A stretch of 15,255 bases of DNA from ZC4RG36 sp964652205 (GCA_964652205.1 CAZZAO010000129.1:1-15255); one strand, 5' to 3'; positions 7,531 to 14,865 are shown, counted from the first letter of the stretch. Made by a program: numbers and translations. Notes: generated by a model not told the origin, from the sequence alone.

Positions 7531-9960
7531 ATGTTCAGCCGACTCGGTGGCCTGCTGTCTCCCTTCCGTGCCGCGACCGGCGAGCGGAAGACCAACGCTG
7601 CTCAGTGGGTTGGGCTGGCGCTGGCGGCGGTTGCCTTCGTGCTGATTGCGACCCTGATCGTCGGCTTCGACAGTCTGGTTCCCGGTCGCAATAATATCGC
7701 CTCGCTTCAGGTCGGCGATATTTCTCCGGCAGATATTCGCGCGCCCTTCGACTGGCGCTACGAAAGCAAGGTGCTGACCGAGCGGCGGCAGCAGGCGGCG
7801 ATGGACGCTACCGCGCCAAAGTACGACCCGCCCGACCCGAATGTCGCCCGCCAGCAGGTGCAGTTCGCGCGCCAGATTCTCGATTACATCGACAATATCC
7901 GCCGCGACCCCTTCGGCACGACCGATCAGAAAGTCCGCGACATTAACCAGATCACGGCGCTGACTCTGAGCGAAGACACCGTGCGTTATATCATCAGCCT
8001 GAGCGACGACTCGTGGAAGGCGATTGACTCCGAGGTCATCAACGATCTTGAGCGTGTCATGCGTGAAGAAATCCGCGAGGCGAGTCTGAACGTCGTCAAG
8101 GCGCAGCTTCCGATGCAGGTCAGCGTCCGTTTCGCCGATAAGGACGTGGCGGCGATTGTCGGCATCATCGAAGACCTGCTCCGCCCGAACACCTTCCCTA
8201 ATCCCGCCGCGACTGAGGCCGCGCGGCAGGCGGCTGCCGCTGCCATTCCGGCGGAAACGCGAATCTTCGAGCGCGGGCAGATCGTCGTCCGCGAAGGCGC
8301 GCGTATCGAAGCCGTCGATTACGAGGCGCTCGGTCAGCTTGGCCTGCTTCAGACCGCCGACCGCCGCTTACAGGAAGTCGGGCGCTCGCTGCTGGCGAGT
8401 TTGCTGGTCGTCATCGTCTTTGGCATGTATGTCGCGCGCTTCAAGCCGTCGCTGTTCGGCGACGTCCGCTTGCTGATTCTGATCGCCGCGCTGTTCCTGA
8501 TCGATCTGCTCGGCGCGCGGCTGTTCGGCGACGGCACTGAAGTCTACATTTACCCGACGGCGGCGCTGGCGCTGCTGCTGGTGGCGCTGACCGGGCCGGA
8601 AGTCGCCGTGATCGCTGTGTTGGGCCTGTCGCTGCTCGTCGGCCTGATGGACAATCGCTCGCTCGAAATTGCCACGCTGATCGCGTCGGGCGGGCTGATG
8701 GGCGCGCTGACTTTGCGCCGCGCCGAACGGCTTAACAGCTTCTTCCTCGCCGGAGTGGTTGTCGCGCTGGTCAATATCCTCGTGATTAGCATGTTCAACC
8801 TGGAGATGTTGAGCGCCGAAGAAGGCACGAACCTCGGCCTGCTGATGATCTACGGCCTCGTCAACGGCATCTTCTCGGCGGCGATTGCGCTGGCGGCGAT
8901 GTACGTCGTTACGCTCCTGTTCAACCTGCCCACCAGCCTCAAGCTGGTCGAACTGAGTCAGCCGAATCAGCCGCTGCTTCAGCGCCTGCTGCGCGAAGCG
9001 CCGGGGACCTATCAGCATTCGCTTCAGGTCGCCAACCTGAGCGAGCAGGCTGCCAACGCCGTCGGCGCGAGCGCGGAGCTGGTGCGCGTGGCCGCCCTCT
9101 ATCACGATATCGGCAAGATGCTCAACCCGGCCTTCTTCGTCGAGAATCAGGCGGATGCTGTTAACCCGCACGACGTTCTCAACGACCCGGTTCGCAGCGC
9201 CGACATTATCATCAGCCACGTCACCGATGGCGAGCGTCTGGCGCGTCAGTTCCGGCTGCCCGCGCGCATCCGTGACTTCATCATCGAGCATCACGGCACG
9301 ACGACCGTTTCCTATTTCTACCGCGAGGCGCTGGCGCAGGCCGACGATAAGGAGTCAGTGGACGTCGATCAGTTCACCTATTCCGGCCCCCGTCCGCAAA
9401 GCAAGGAGACGGCGATTCTGATGCTGGCCGACAGCAGCGAAAGCACCGTCCGCGCGCGCAAGCCGACGAACAAGCAGGAAATCGCCGAGATCATCCAGCA
9501 GATCATCGATGCGCGAATGCGTGACGGCCAGCTTGACGATTCGAACCTGACGACCAACGACATCAAGACGATTCGCAACATCTTTGTCGAGATGCTGCAA
9601 GCGGTTTTCCATCCGCGAATCAATTATCCGACCATGCCGCCGATCCTGAGCAGCGCGCCGAACTTCACTCAGGAAGCGCTGCCGGTCGAGCCTGAGCCAG
9701 CCAGTGTCACCACCACAGCAGTTCACACCGTTCGCGTCGATAATGCCGACGCCGAGACGCGGCCCGCGACCTCGACCGTCGAAATCCCTGCTGTTGATCT
9801 GCTGGTGGATGACGACGCGCCGCTGCCGGATGTCCCGCCGCTGCGCCGCTCGACGCAGACGATCCGAATTGTCGGCAATGGCGACATTGAGCCTGAACCC
9901 GCCACGAATGGCAGCGGCGAGCATGAAGAACGGGTCGAGGACAGGGTGGAGTCAGAATGA
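7531..9960 (+). CDS. pgpH: 7TM-HD family cyclic-di-AMP phosphodiesterase (PgpH type)
   Basis: An 809-aa membrane protein with the PgpH architecture. One N-terminal membrane helix (about 28-46) is followed by an extracytoplasmic 7TMR-HDED region (about 60-280) with APFDWRYES and IFERGQIVVREG motifs, then about seven membrane helices (285-465). A cytoplasmic HD domain follows (about 490-640). HD metal residues are present: His496 (GTYQHS), His525-Asp526 (YHDIGKM), His563 (IISHV), His587-His588 (EHHGT) and Asp634 (LAD). In Listeria and Bacillus this family hydrolyses c-di-AMP to pApA; with all ligands intact the same is inferred here. A tail of about 110 residues after 700 is Pro/Glu/Thr-rich and longer than in typical members. 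The start lies two bases after yqeY with a weak ribosome site, which suggests coupling; the stop overlaps ybeY in an ATGA. Confidence 0.94.
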   Translation: MFSRLGGLLSPFRAATGERKTNAAQWVGLALAAVAFVLIATLIVGFDSLVPGRNNIASLQVGDISPADIRAPFDWRYESKVLTERRQQAAMDATAPKYDPPDPNVARQQVQFARQILDYIDNIRRDPFGTTDQKVRDINQITALTLSEDTVRYIISLSDDSWKAIDSEVINDLERVMREEIREASLNVVKAQLPMQVSVRFADKDVAAIVGIIEDLLRPNTFPNPAATEAARQAAAAAIPAETRIFERGQIVVREGARIEAVDYEALGQLGLLQTADRRLQEVGRSLLASLLVVIVFGMYVARFKPSLFGDVRLLILIAALFLIDLLGARLFGDGTEVYIYPTAALALLLVALTGPEVAVIAVLGLSLLVGLMDNRSLEIATLIASGGLMGALTLRRAERLNSFFLAGVVVALVNILVISMFNLEMLSAEEGTNLGLLMIYGLVNGIFSAAIALAAMYVVTLLFNLPTSLKLVELSQPNQPLLQRLLREAPGTYQHSLQVANLSEQAANAVGASAELVRVAALYHDIGKMLNPAFFVENQADAVNPHDVLNDPVRSADIIISHVTDGERLARQFRLPARIRDFIIEHHGTTTVSYFYREALAQADDKESVDVDQFTYSGPRPQSKETAILMLADSSESTVRARKPTNKQEIAEIIQQIIDARMRDGQLDDSNLTTNDIKTIRNIFVEMLQAVFHPRINYPTMPPILSSAPNFTQEALPVEPEPASVTTTAVHTVRVDNADAETRPATSTVEIPAVDLLVDDDAPLPDVPPLRRSTQTIRIVGNGDIEPEPATNGSGEHEERVEDRVESE

Positions 9961-10460
9961 CGTTCCAGATCGATATCCTGAATGACGACGGCTACCCCGT
10001 CGATCAGGCGCGGCTGCGGGCGGCGGCTGAAACCGTTTTGAGCGCGCATGACGTCGAGGATGGCTCGGCCATGTCGATCATGGTCACAACCGATGAGGCC
10101 GTTGCCGCCCACAACCGCCAGTTTCGCGGAATCGACGCGCCGACTGACGTCCTCTCGTTTCCTGCGGACGAGCCGCCGATTGAAATCCCCGGCGAGCCGC
10201 CCTATATCGGCGACCTGATGATTGCCTACGAATATTCTGTTCACGAGGCTGAAACTGAAGGCCACGCCGTTGGCGATAGCTTCGTCCTGCTGGTCGTTCA
10301 TGGGACGCTTCATTTGCTCGGCTACGATCACGATACCGATCAGCGCCGCGCCGAGATGTGGGCGGCGCAGGCCGAAGCTCTGCGCGCGCTGAATGTCCCG
10401 CTGACCGTTGCGCCCGACCTGGAAGAGGGTGAAGATGAGTCGGTCGAAGAGGATTGTTGA
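9957..10460 (+). CDS. ybeY: Endoribonuclease YbeY (rRNA maturation factor)
   Basis: A 167-aa protein. YbeY is a metal-dependent single-strand RNase that matures the 16S rRNA 3' end and takes part in 70S ribosome quality control. The hallmark HGTLHLLGYDHD (115-126) supplies zinc ligands His115, His119 and His125. The conserved FRGIDAPTDVLSFP (56-69) includes Arg57, and the GDLMIA strand (85-90) is present. Length is normal apart from an acidic C-terminal tail (about 154-166) that overlaps the next gene. GGAG lies five bases before the ATG. It sits directly between pgpH and dgkA, the same order as yqfF-yqfG-dgkA in Bacillus subtilis. Confidence 0.95.
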   Translation: MTFQIDILNDDGYPVDQARLRAAAETVLSAHDVEDGSAMSIMVTTDEAVAAHNRQFRGIDAPTDVLSFPADEPPIEIPGEPPYIGDLMIAYEYSVHEAETEGHAVGDSFVLLVVHGTLHLLGYDHDTDQRRAEMWAAQAEALRALNVPLTVAPDLEEGEDESVEEDC

Positions 10461-10884
10461 CAGTCTGACCAGTACGGCGAAGATCGACCCCGACGCCTAC
10501 AGTCCAGTCACCAGCCAGAGTCGCGCGTTGAGCCTGGGCTACGCGCTGGCCGGGTGGCTCTATATGCTGCGGCGGCAGAAGAACACGCGCCTTCAGGCCG
10601 TCGCCAGCATCGCCATCGCCGCGCTGGCGCTCTGGCTTCAGATTGACTTTTACGGGCTGGCGCTGCTCGTTATCGTCATCACCTGTGTCTGGATGGCGGA
10701 ATTCCTCAATGCCGCTGTCGAGGCCGTCACCAACCTCGCCACCTCAGAGCTTCACCCGATGGCGAAAGTCGGTAAGGATGTCGCGGCGGCGGCAGTGCTG
10801 CTCGGTGTCGTGGCGTCGGTTCTCGTCGGGATGCTGGTGCTGGGGCCGCCGCTGCTGCATCGGCTCGGATGGATCGCGCCTTAA
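10435..10884 (+). CDS. dgkA: DgkA-type lipid kinase, copy 1 (Glu-to-Gln at a metal site)
   Basis: A 149-aa protein of the prokaryotic diacylglycerol/undecaprenol kinase family: small, membrane-embedded, acting as a homotrimer that phosphorylates a lipid alcohol with ATP. Three membrane helices are expected (about 54-70, 73-91 and 116-137). The catalytic block EFLNAAVEAV gives Glu89, Asn92 and Glu96, matching Glu69, Asn72 and Glu76 of the E. coli enzyme; HPMAKVGKDVAAAAVLL gives Lys114-Asp115. In the N-terminal helix (LYMLRRQKNTRLQ) Gln48 occupies the place of the metal-binding Glu28, a change that may lower activity or be tolerated in this lineage. The ATG at 10435 was chosen for the GAGGGTGA before it; the start lies within the end of ybeY (26-base overlap). 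In Gram-positive relatives the substrate is undecaprenol. Confidence 0.88.
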   Translation: MSRSKRIVDSLTSTAKIDPDAYSPVTSQSRALSLGYALAGWLYMLRRQKNTRLQAVASIAIAALALWLQIDFYGLALLVIVITCVWMAEFLNAAVEAVTNLATSELHPMAKVGKDVAAAAVLLGVVASVLVGMLVLGPPLLHRLGWIAP

Positions 10885-10906
10885 ACGGGCGTACAGGCAG
10901 GAGATA

Positions 10907-11440
10907 ATGCCGACCGAACCCCTGGCCGAACTGACATCAACGCCCGAACCCGAGTCTCCGCGTGAGGCGTCGAAGCGGGATACGATTGTAGCGCCGGACG
11001 GGACAGAGCTGGATCAGTCGATTCTCGGCACGGTGATGATCGACCCGAAGAAGCTCGGCGGTCGCTTCAGGAAAAATGCCAGCCGACTCCGCAGCGTCAA
11101 ATTCGCTGTCGCTGGCCTGATCTACGTGCTGGTGCGCGAGTCGGGGATTCAGTTCGCCTCGGTGGTCACGGTCGCGGTGATCGCCATCGGCCTGTGGCTG
11201 CAAATTCCGGTCTACAACTGGGCTTTCCTGACGCTGGCGCTCGGTCTCGTCTGGGTGACAGAATGCCTGAATACCGCTGTCGAGGCGGTCATCAACCTCG
11301 CCGCGCCGGAGCTGCATCCGCTGGCGAAGATCGGTAAGGATGTCGCCGCCACCGCCGCGCTCGTCAGTTCGATTGTCTTCGTCATCATTGTTGTGCTGAT
11401 TCTGCTGCCGAGTATCATAATGAAGGTGAACGGTCTGTAG
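10907..11440 (+). CDS. dgkA: DgkA-type lipid kinase, copy 2
   Basis: A 177-aa protein, homologous to the gene just upstream. Residues 1 to about 60 form an acidic, apparently disordered extension absent from typical DgkA (about 120 aa). The kinase core follows: LIYVLVRESGIQFA (71-84) with Glu78 at the metal-site position where copy 1 has Gln, TECLNTAVEAV with Glu119, Asn122 and Glu126, and HPLAKIGKDVAATAAL with Lys144-Asp145. Membrane helices are at about 83-100, 103-120 and 147-170. All key residues are present, so an active kinase is likely. AGGAG lies three bases before the ATG, 22 bases after the copy 1 stop. No terminator separates the two. DgkA trimers build active sites from neighbouring subunits, so a mixed trimer with copy 1 is possible but unproven. 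Confidence 0.88.
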   Translation: MPTEPLAELTSTPEPESPREASKRDTIVAPDGTELDQSILGTVMIDPKKLGGRFRKNASRLRSVKFAVAGLIYVLVRESGIQFASVVTVAVIAIGLWLQIPVYNWAFLTLALGLVWVTECLNTAVEAVINLAAPELHPLAKIGKDVAATAALVSSIVFVIIVVLILLPSIIMKVNGL

Positions 11441-11551
11441 CGCTGACGAAGCATCGGTTGAGCATAGGGGAGCCTTCATATGAACAGGATACAATCAGAG
11501 TTGCATCGGCTCTCGCTTCCTGCTGACCCGTTCGTGGCTTAGGGATTGACT

Positions 11552-12811
11552 GTGAATTACGATAACGAAACGCCTCAACCCTCTAACAGCCGACCACCGG
11601 AACCGCCAGAACTGCCGGAACTGCCGGAGCGCGAGGGCAAGGCCCGCGAGCGCCGCCGCCGTCGCCAGGAAATGGCCCGACCGTCGGCGTCGCTCCCCAG
11701 AGCCTCGCTGCCGCGTAACCTGCCGAGCCAGCTTCGGCCTGCGGGCGGCTTCAGACTGCCGACCAACGTTCATCTGCCGAAGTCACGCACGCCCTACTAC
11801 GTCGCGGGGGGCGTCGTCATCGCGGTCATCCTGCTTGCCATCCTCGGTCGCCTGACCGGCGGTTCCAGCCGCGTTACCACGCCGCCGAACGGACTCTGGC
11901 TCGGCACGGAATGGACCTATGGCCTCGACCCGAATCGCAAAGTGACTGATCTGGTCAGCCGCCTGCGCGACCATCAGATCGGCACGGTTTACGCCTGGGT
12001 GAGCTGGCTCAAGGGCGACGATAAGAACTGGGGCGGGCGCAAGGATGGCAGCAACCAGTTTGCCGAGGTCGAGGACTCGGTCAAAACCTTCGTCCGCGAC
12101 TTCAAATCGCAGTACCCGGAATCGCATCTCTACGGCTGGATCAGCGTCCCGGTCGGCGACATCAATAACGGCCTCTCGATCAAGGATGCCGATACGCAGA
12201 CCCGGATCGTCGACTTCAGCAAGCACGTCGTCAATGATCTTGGTTTCGACGGCCTCTCGCTCAATATCGAGCCAGTCTGGAACAACGATCAGGACTTCCT
12301 GGCGCTGCTCAAGAAGGTTCGGGACGCAGTCGGCGACAAGGTCTTCATCTCGGTCGCTGTGCCGCCGGACTGGAGTCCCATCGGCGCGGGCATTCCGGTG
12401 CCGCCGCTGATCGTCCCCGGCACAGTCTGGGATGATAAGTACAAGCAGAGCGTCGGGCTGGTCGTCGATGAGATGGCGTTGATGGCCTACAACAGTGGCC
12501 TCAAGAATGCCGCCGACTATTCAAGCTGGATGGCCTATCAGGTCAAGACCTATGCCGATGCTATCGCCGGGCTGGACAGCGGGGCCGGGCCGGGTGTCGA
12601 GTTGATGGTCGGCATCCCAACCTACGACGCCGAGCCGCCTGGTCACGATCCGTTAGTCGAAAATGTGCCGTCGGCGGTCCAGGGCATTAAGCTCGGGCTT
12701 CAGCAGGCGGGGGATAACGCCAGATACGTTCAGGGGGTCGCGCTCTACGCCGATTGGGAGACCGATGAGCCGGAATGGACGCAGTTTATGATGACCTGGG
12801 TTCGACGCTAA
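11552..12811 (+). CDS. Membrane-anchored GH18-like TIM-barrel protein
   Basis: A 419-aa type II membrane protein. Residues 1-80 are cytoplasmic, with a Pro/Glu-rich start, an Arg cluster (33-38) and a Ser/Pro/Leu/Arg stretch. One membrane helix (about 83-99) precedes an outer domain (about 113-419) with features of a glycoside hydrolase 18 barrel: LWLGTEWTYG (115-124), YAWVSWLKG (147-155), GFDGLSLNIEP (231-241), VFISVAVPPDW (264-274), DEMALMAYNSG (306-316), and a final VALYADWE (396-403). In GH18 the strand-4 motif is DxxDxDxE; here it reads Asp233, Ser236, Asn238, Glu240. The acid Glu is kept, but the two inner Asp are changed, so chitinase activity is doubtful. The GTG at 11552 was chosen because AGGGA lies six bases upstream; a TTG at 11546 abuts that site. 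A -10-like TACAAT (11490-11495) precedes it. Confidence 0.78.
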   Translation: MNYDNETPQPSNSRPPEPPELPELPEREGKARERRRRRQEMARPSASLPRASLPRNLPSQLRPAGGFRLPTNVHLPKSRTPYYVAGGVVIAVILLAILGRLTGGSSRVTTPPNGLWLGTEWTYGLDPNRKVTDLVSRLRDHQIGTVYAWVSWLKGDDKNWGGRKDGSNQFAEVEDSVKTFVRDFKSQYPESHLYGWISVPVGDINNGLSIKDADTQTRIVDFSKHVVNDLGFDGLSLNIEPVWNNDQDFLALLKKVRDAVGDKVFISVAVPPDWSPIGAGIPVPPLIVPGTVWDDKYKQSVGLVVDEMALMAYNSGLKNAADYSSWMAYQVKTYADAIAGLDSGAGPGVELMVGIPTYDAEPPGHDPLVENVPSAVQGIKLGLQQAGDNARYVQGVALYADWETDEPEWTQFMMTWVRR

Positions 12812-12833
12812 ATCGCCCCGGCTTGACGCGCAC

Positions 12834-12871
12834 AAGCGGCGCGCATCCAACACGGATGCGCGCCGCTTTTT
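12834..12871 (+). terminator. Rho-independent terminator after the GH18-like gene
   Basis: A perfect 15-base-pair stem (12834-12848 with 12854-12868), loop AACAC, is followed by a run of five T (12867-12871). It starts 22 bases after the TAA and closes the operon that begins at yqeY or at the GH18-like gene. Confidence 0.95.
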
Positions 12872-12932
12872 CATACGAATTTTAGCCCTGTGAATCTTTC
12901 CTTAATTCTTCGGAAAACCGACCTGTCTTACG

Positions 12933-12960
12933 TTACTTGCCTGTTAATCTGTACTATGAT
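12933..12960 (+). promoter_or_regulatory. Candidate promoter for the repeat protein
   Basis: TATGAT (12955-12960) matches the -10 consensus at five of six positions. TTACTT (12933-12938), 16 bases upstream, is a poor -35. A start near 12967 gives a leader of about 24 bases with GGGAGA before the ATG at 12991. The stretch 12872-12960 is much more AT-rich than the surroundings, which supports a promoter region between the terminator and the gene. Confidence 0.4.
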
Positions 12961-12990
12961 CGGGGCAGGTTTAGTACGGGAGACTTGAAC

Positions 12991-13191
12991 ATGGCGGTTG
13001 TTTATGTCACCAGCAATCCCTTTGAAGCGGATGAGCGCGTCATCGTCACCCGGAATCGCCTCGACGCCGACGAGCGGGTGTTCATCACCGAACGCCTGCC
13101 GGAAGCTAACAAGCGCGTCTATTTCACGACCAACTCGCTCGCAGCCGACAAGCGAGTCTTCATCGTCTCGAAGAAAATCGAGGCCGACTGA
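12991..13191 (+). CDS. Small protein of five 13-residue repeats (DUF6150-like)
   Basis: A 66-aa protein. After MAV it consists of repeats of exactly 13 residues: 4-16, 17-29, 30-42, 43-55 and a partial 56-66. Each has the pattern V-[YIF]-[VIF]-T/V-x5-A-[DN]-[EK]-R; examples are VYVTSNPFEADER and VFITERLPEANKR. Short beta strands alternating with charged turns suggest a small repeat beta fold. The pattern recalls small DUF6150-type proteins with 'ADxxVyxt' repeats, but the match is from memory and the function is unknown. There is no signal peptide, Cys or His. GGGAGA lies seven bases before the ATG; an in-frame TTG at 12937 would add 18 unrelated residues and lies inside the promoter. It is monocistronic, bracketed by two strong terminators. 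Confidence 0.8.
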   Translation: MAVVYVTSNPFEADERVIVTRNRLDADERVFITERLPEANKRVYFTTNSLAADKRVFIVSKKIEAD

Positions 13192-13216
13192 TTCACGTCA
13201 TCTACGGACAGGATGC

Positions 13217-13254
13217 AGCGGGGCCGATCAATCTGATCGGCCCCGCTTTTGTTT
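13217..13254 (+). terminator. Rho-independent terminator after the repeat protein
   Basis: A perfect 14-base-pair stem (13217-13230 with 13234-13247), with loop ATC, is followed by TTTTGTTT. It begins 26 bases after the TGA. The bases before the stem are not A-rich, so it should act mainly on the plus strand. Confidence 0.94.
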
Positions 13255-13341
13255 CTTCCTTCAGCAAGGCGCTTGAAAAACCGCCGTCTGAACTATGAAC
13301 ATCACCAACCAGATGTCTTTCCCCCCTCGCCTTGAGGGAGC

Positions 13342-14718
13342 CTATTTCTTCAGGCCGGCCACCGCCTCATAGAAGTACAGCGATGTGTCGATGCCCCGGT
13401 GGAACATCTCGATATCAAATTTCTCGTCCGGGCCGTGCGCGCCGTCGGTTTCCAGCCCGAAGCTCAACAGAATCACCGGCAGGCCGAGTACCTGCTGGAA
13501 ATCGACCACCACCGGCAGCGTCCCGCCGCCGCGCACGAACTTCGGTCGGCTGCCCCAGCCCTGCTCGTAGGCTTTGATCGCGGCCTGCATCGTCGGGTCA
13601 TTGATATCGACGAGGGCCGGTTCGGCGGAGTTGAGCAATCTGACCTCGCTGGTGACGGTCGGCGGCGTAATGCTGGCGATATGGTCGCGCACCAGCGCGT
13701 AAATCTGCTTCGAGTTCTGGTTGGCAACCAGACGGCAGCTAATCTTCGCCATCGCTTTAGCGGGCAGCACGGTCTTCGCGCCAGCGCCGGTGAAACCGCT
13801 CAACAGGCCGTTGACTTCGAGCGTCGGGCGCGCGCCGGTGCGCTCGTGGAAGTTATAGCCTTCCTCGCCCCACGAGTTGGGCGCGCCGGTCGCCTTCTGC
13901 CAGTAATCCTCGCTCCAGTTGGTCTTTGCCAGCTCGCTGCGCTCCTGCGCGCTCAGATCGAGCACGTCGTCATAGAAGCCGGGGATGTTGACGCTGCCAT
14001 CGGGGTTGTGCAGCGCGGCGATAATCTCCGCCAGCGCCTGCGCCGGGTTGTGAACCGTGCCGCCGTAGCCGCCGCTGTGCAGGTCGTGCGATGGCCCCTG
14101 GACATGAATTTCCATGTAGCTCATGCCGCGCAGCGAATAGCAGATCGCCGGTTCGTTCTTGCCGAGAATGCTGCCGTCGGAGATCACGCACACGTCGGCC
14201 TTGAGCAGGTCAGCGTGGCTGCGAACGAAAGCGCTCAGGTTTTCCGAGGCGATTTCTTCTTCGCCTTCGACCAGCAGCTTGACGTTGATCGGCAGCTTGC
14301 CTTCCGCCGCCAGCATCGACTCAAGCGCTTTGACGTGGGCGAACATCTGCCCCTTGTCGTCGGACGAGCCGCGCGCGTAAAGCAGGCCGTCTTTTTCGAC
14401 CGGCTCGAACGGGTCGCTGTGCCAGCCATCGGCCATTTCGGCGGGCTGAACGTCGTAGTGGCCGTAGATCAGCAGGGTCGGCGCGGATGGGCCAGCGCCG
14501 AGCCACTGCCCGAAAACCAGCGGATGCCCGCCGGTTGGCATCACGGCGACGTCGGTCAGGCCGATGCGGCGCAGATCGGCGGCCAGCCAGTTGGCGGCGC
14601 GCTCCATATCGGCCTTGTGTTCCGGCAGCGTGCTCACGCTCGGAATCCGCAGCAGGTCTTTCAATTGATCGAGGTACTGCCGCCCGTGTGACCGGGCATA
14701 GTCGTGCGCGTTGGTCAT
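13342..14718 (-). CDS. M20-family metallo-dipeptidase
   Basis: A 458-aa protein, the usual length for the M20 dipeptidase (carnosinase-like, CNDP/PepV-type) group. It is probably a cytoplasmic di-zinc enzyme cleaving dipeptides. Metal and catalytic residues can be followed: His87 and Asp89 (YGHYDVQP), bridging Asp120 (GSSDDKGQ), Glu154-Glu155 (EGEEEIAS), Asp181 (VISDGSI), and His428 (DGAHGPDEKF). The dimerisation-domain motif HDLHSGGYGG (211-220) carries His214, which in relatives reaches the partner subunit's active site. The ATG at 14718 was chosen over an upstream in-frame start at 14811 because AAAGGG lies eight bases before it and family members begin with this helix. No good terminator follows. 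Exact dipeptide specificity cannot be told. Confidence 0.93.
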   Translation of the reverse strand: MTNAHDYARSHGRQYLDQLKDLLRIPSVSTLPEHKADMERAANWLAADLRRIGLTDVAVMPTGGHPLVFGQWLGAGPSAPTLLIYGHYDVQPAEMADGWHSDPFEPVEKDGLLYARGSSDDKGQMFAHVKALESMLAAEGKLPINVKLLVEGEEEIASENLSAFVRSHADLLKADVCVISDGSILGKNEPAICYSLRGMSYMEIHVQGPSHDLHSGGYGGTVHNPAQALAEIIAALHNPDGSVNIPGFYDDVLDLSAQERSELAKTNWSEDYWQKATGAPNSWGEEGYNFHERTGARPTLEVNGLLSGFTGAGAKTVLPAKAMAKISCRLVANQNSKQIYALVRDHIASITPPTVTSEVRLLNSAEPALVDINDPTMQAAIKAYEQGWGSRPKFVRGGGTLPVVVDFQQVLGLPVILLSFGLETDGAHGPDEKFDIEMFHRGIDTSLYFYEAVAGLKK

Positions 14719-14748
14719 GGTCTGAACCCTTTCTGTGCCGTCATCGCT

Positions 14749-14754
14749 CTTATA
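14749..14754 (-). promoter_or_regulatory. Candidate -10 box of the M20 dipeptidase gene
   Basis: On the minus strand TATAAG (14754-14749) would start transcription near 14742, 24 bases before the ATG. No good -35 is seen at the normal distance; TCGACT with a 15-base spacer is the nearest. Confidence 0.35.
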
Positions 14755-14775
14755 CGACCTGTTGAAAAAAGTCGA

Positions 14776-14788
14776 CTGGAATTTCCAG
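14776..14788. promoter_or_regulatory. Perfect 13-base inverted repeat upstream of the M20 gene
   Basis: CTGGAA-T-TTCCAG, with six-base arms around one base, lies about 40 bases before the predicted transcription start, over the -35 region. The position suits a repressor or activator operator. No regulator family is assigned. Confidence 0.35.
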
Positions 14789-14865
14789 CGAACCGAAATC
14801 GACTGCTGCATCCGAGCATAGCGGGCATGGCGCTCAGGTTGACACCAGTAGCCCCTTCAACCTCT

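Noticed and set aside
8368..9294. A 308-codon open frame on the minus strand
   Set aside because: It is antisense to the membrane and HD regions of pgpH; the Gln/Arg/Asp-rich translation is typical of a shadow frame in GC-rich DNA.
10643..10906. N-terminal extension of the second DgkA by 88 codons
   Set aside because: It overlaps the first dgkA in another frame, and AGGAG directly precedes the ATG at 10907.
11475..11484. TTCATATGAA palindrome before the GH18-like gene as an operator
   Set aside because: A ten-base palindrome in an AT-rich gap is easily expected by chance, and no second copy or conserved context is visible.
12937..12990. Upstream TTG start that would add 18 residues to the repeat protein
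   Set aside because: The added residues do not follow the repeat, the region holds the likely -10 box, and GGGAGA is ideally placed for the ATG at 12991.
13324..13338. CCCTC-GCCTT-GAGGG hairpin as a terminator of the M20 gene
   Set aside because: The stem is only five to seven pairs and no T run follows on the minus strand.
13399..14691. A 430-codon open frame on the plus strand
   Set aside because: It lies wholly antisense to the M20 dipeptidase, which has a full set of catalytic residues. The antisense translation is Arg/Val/Ala-rich with no recognisable domain.
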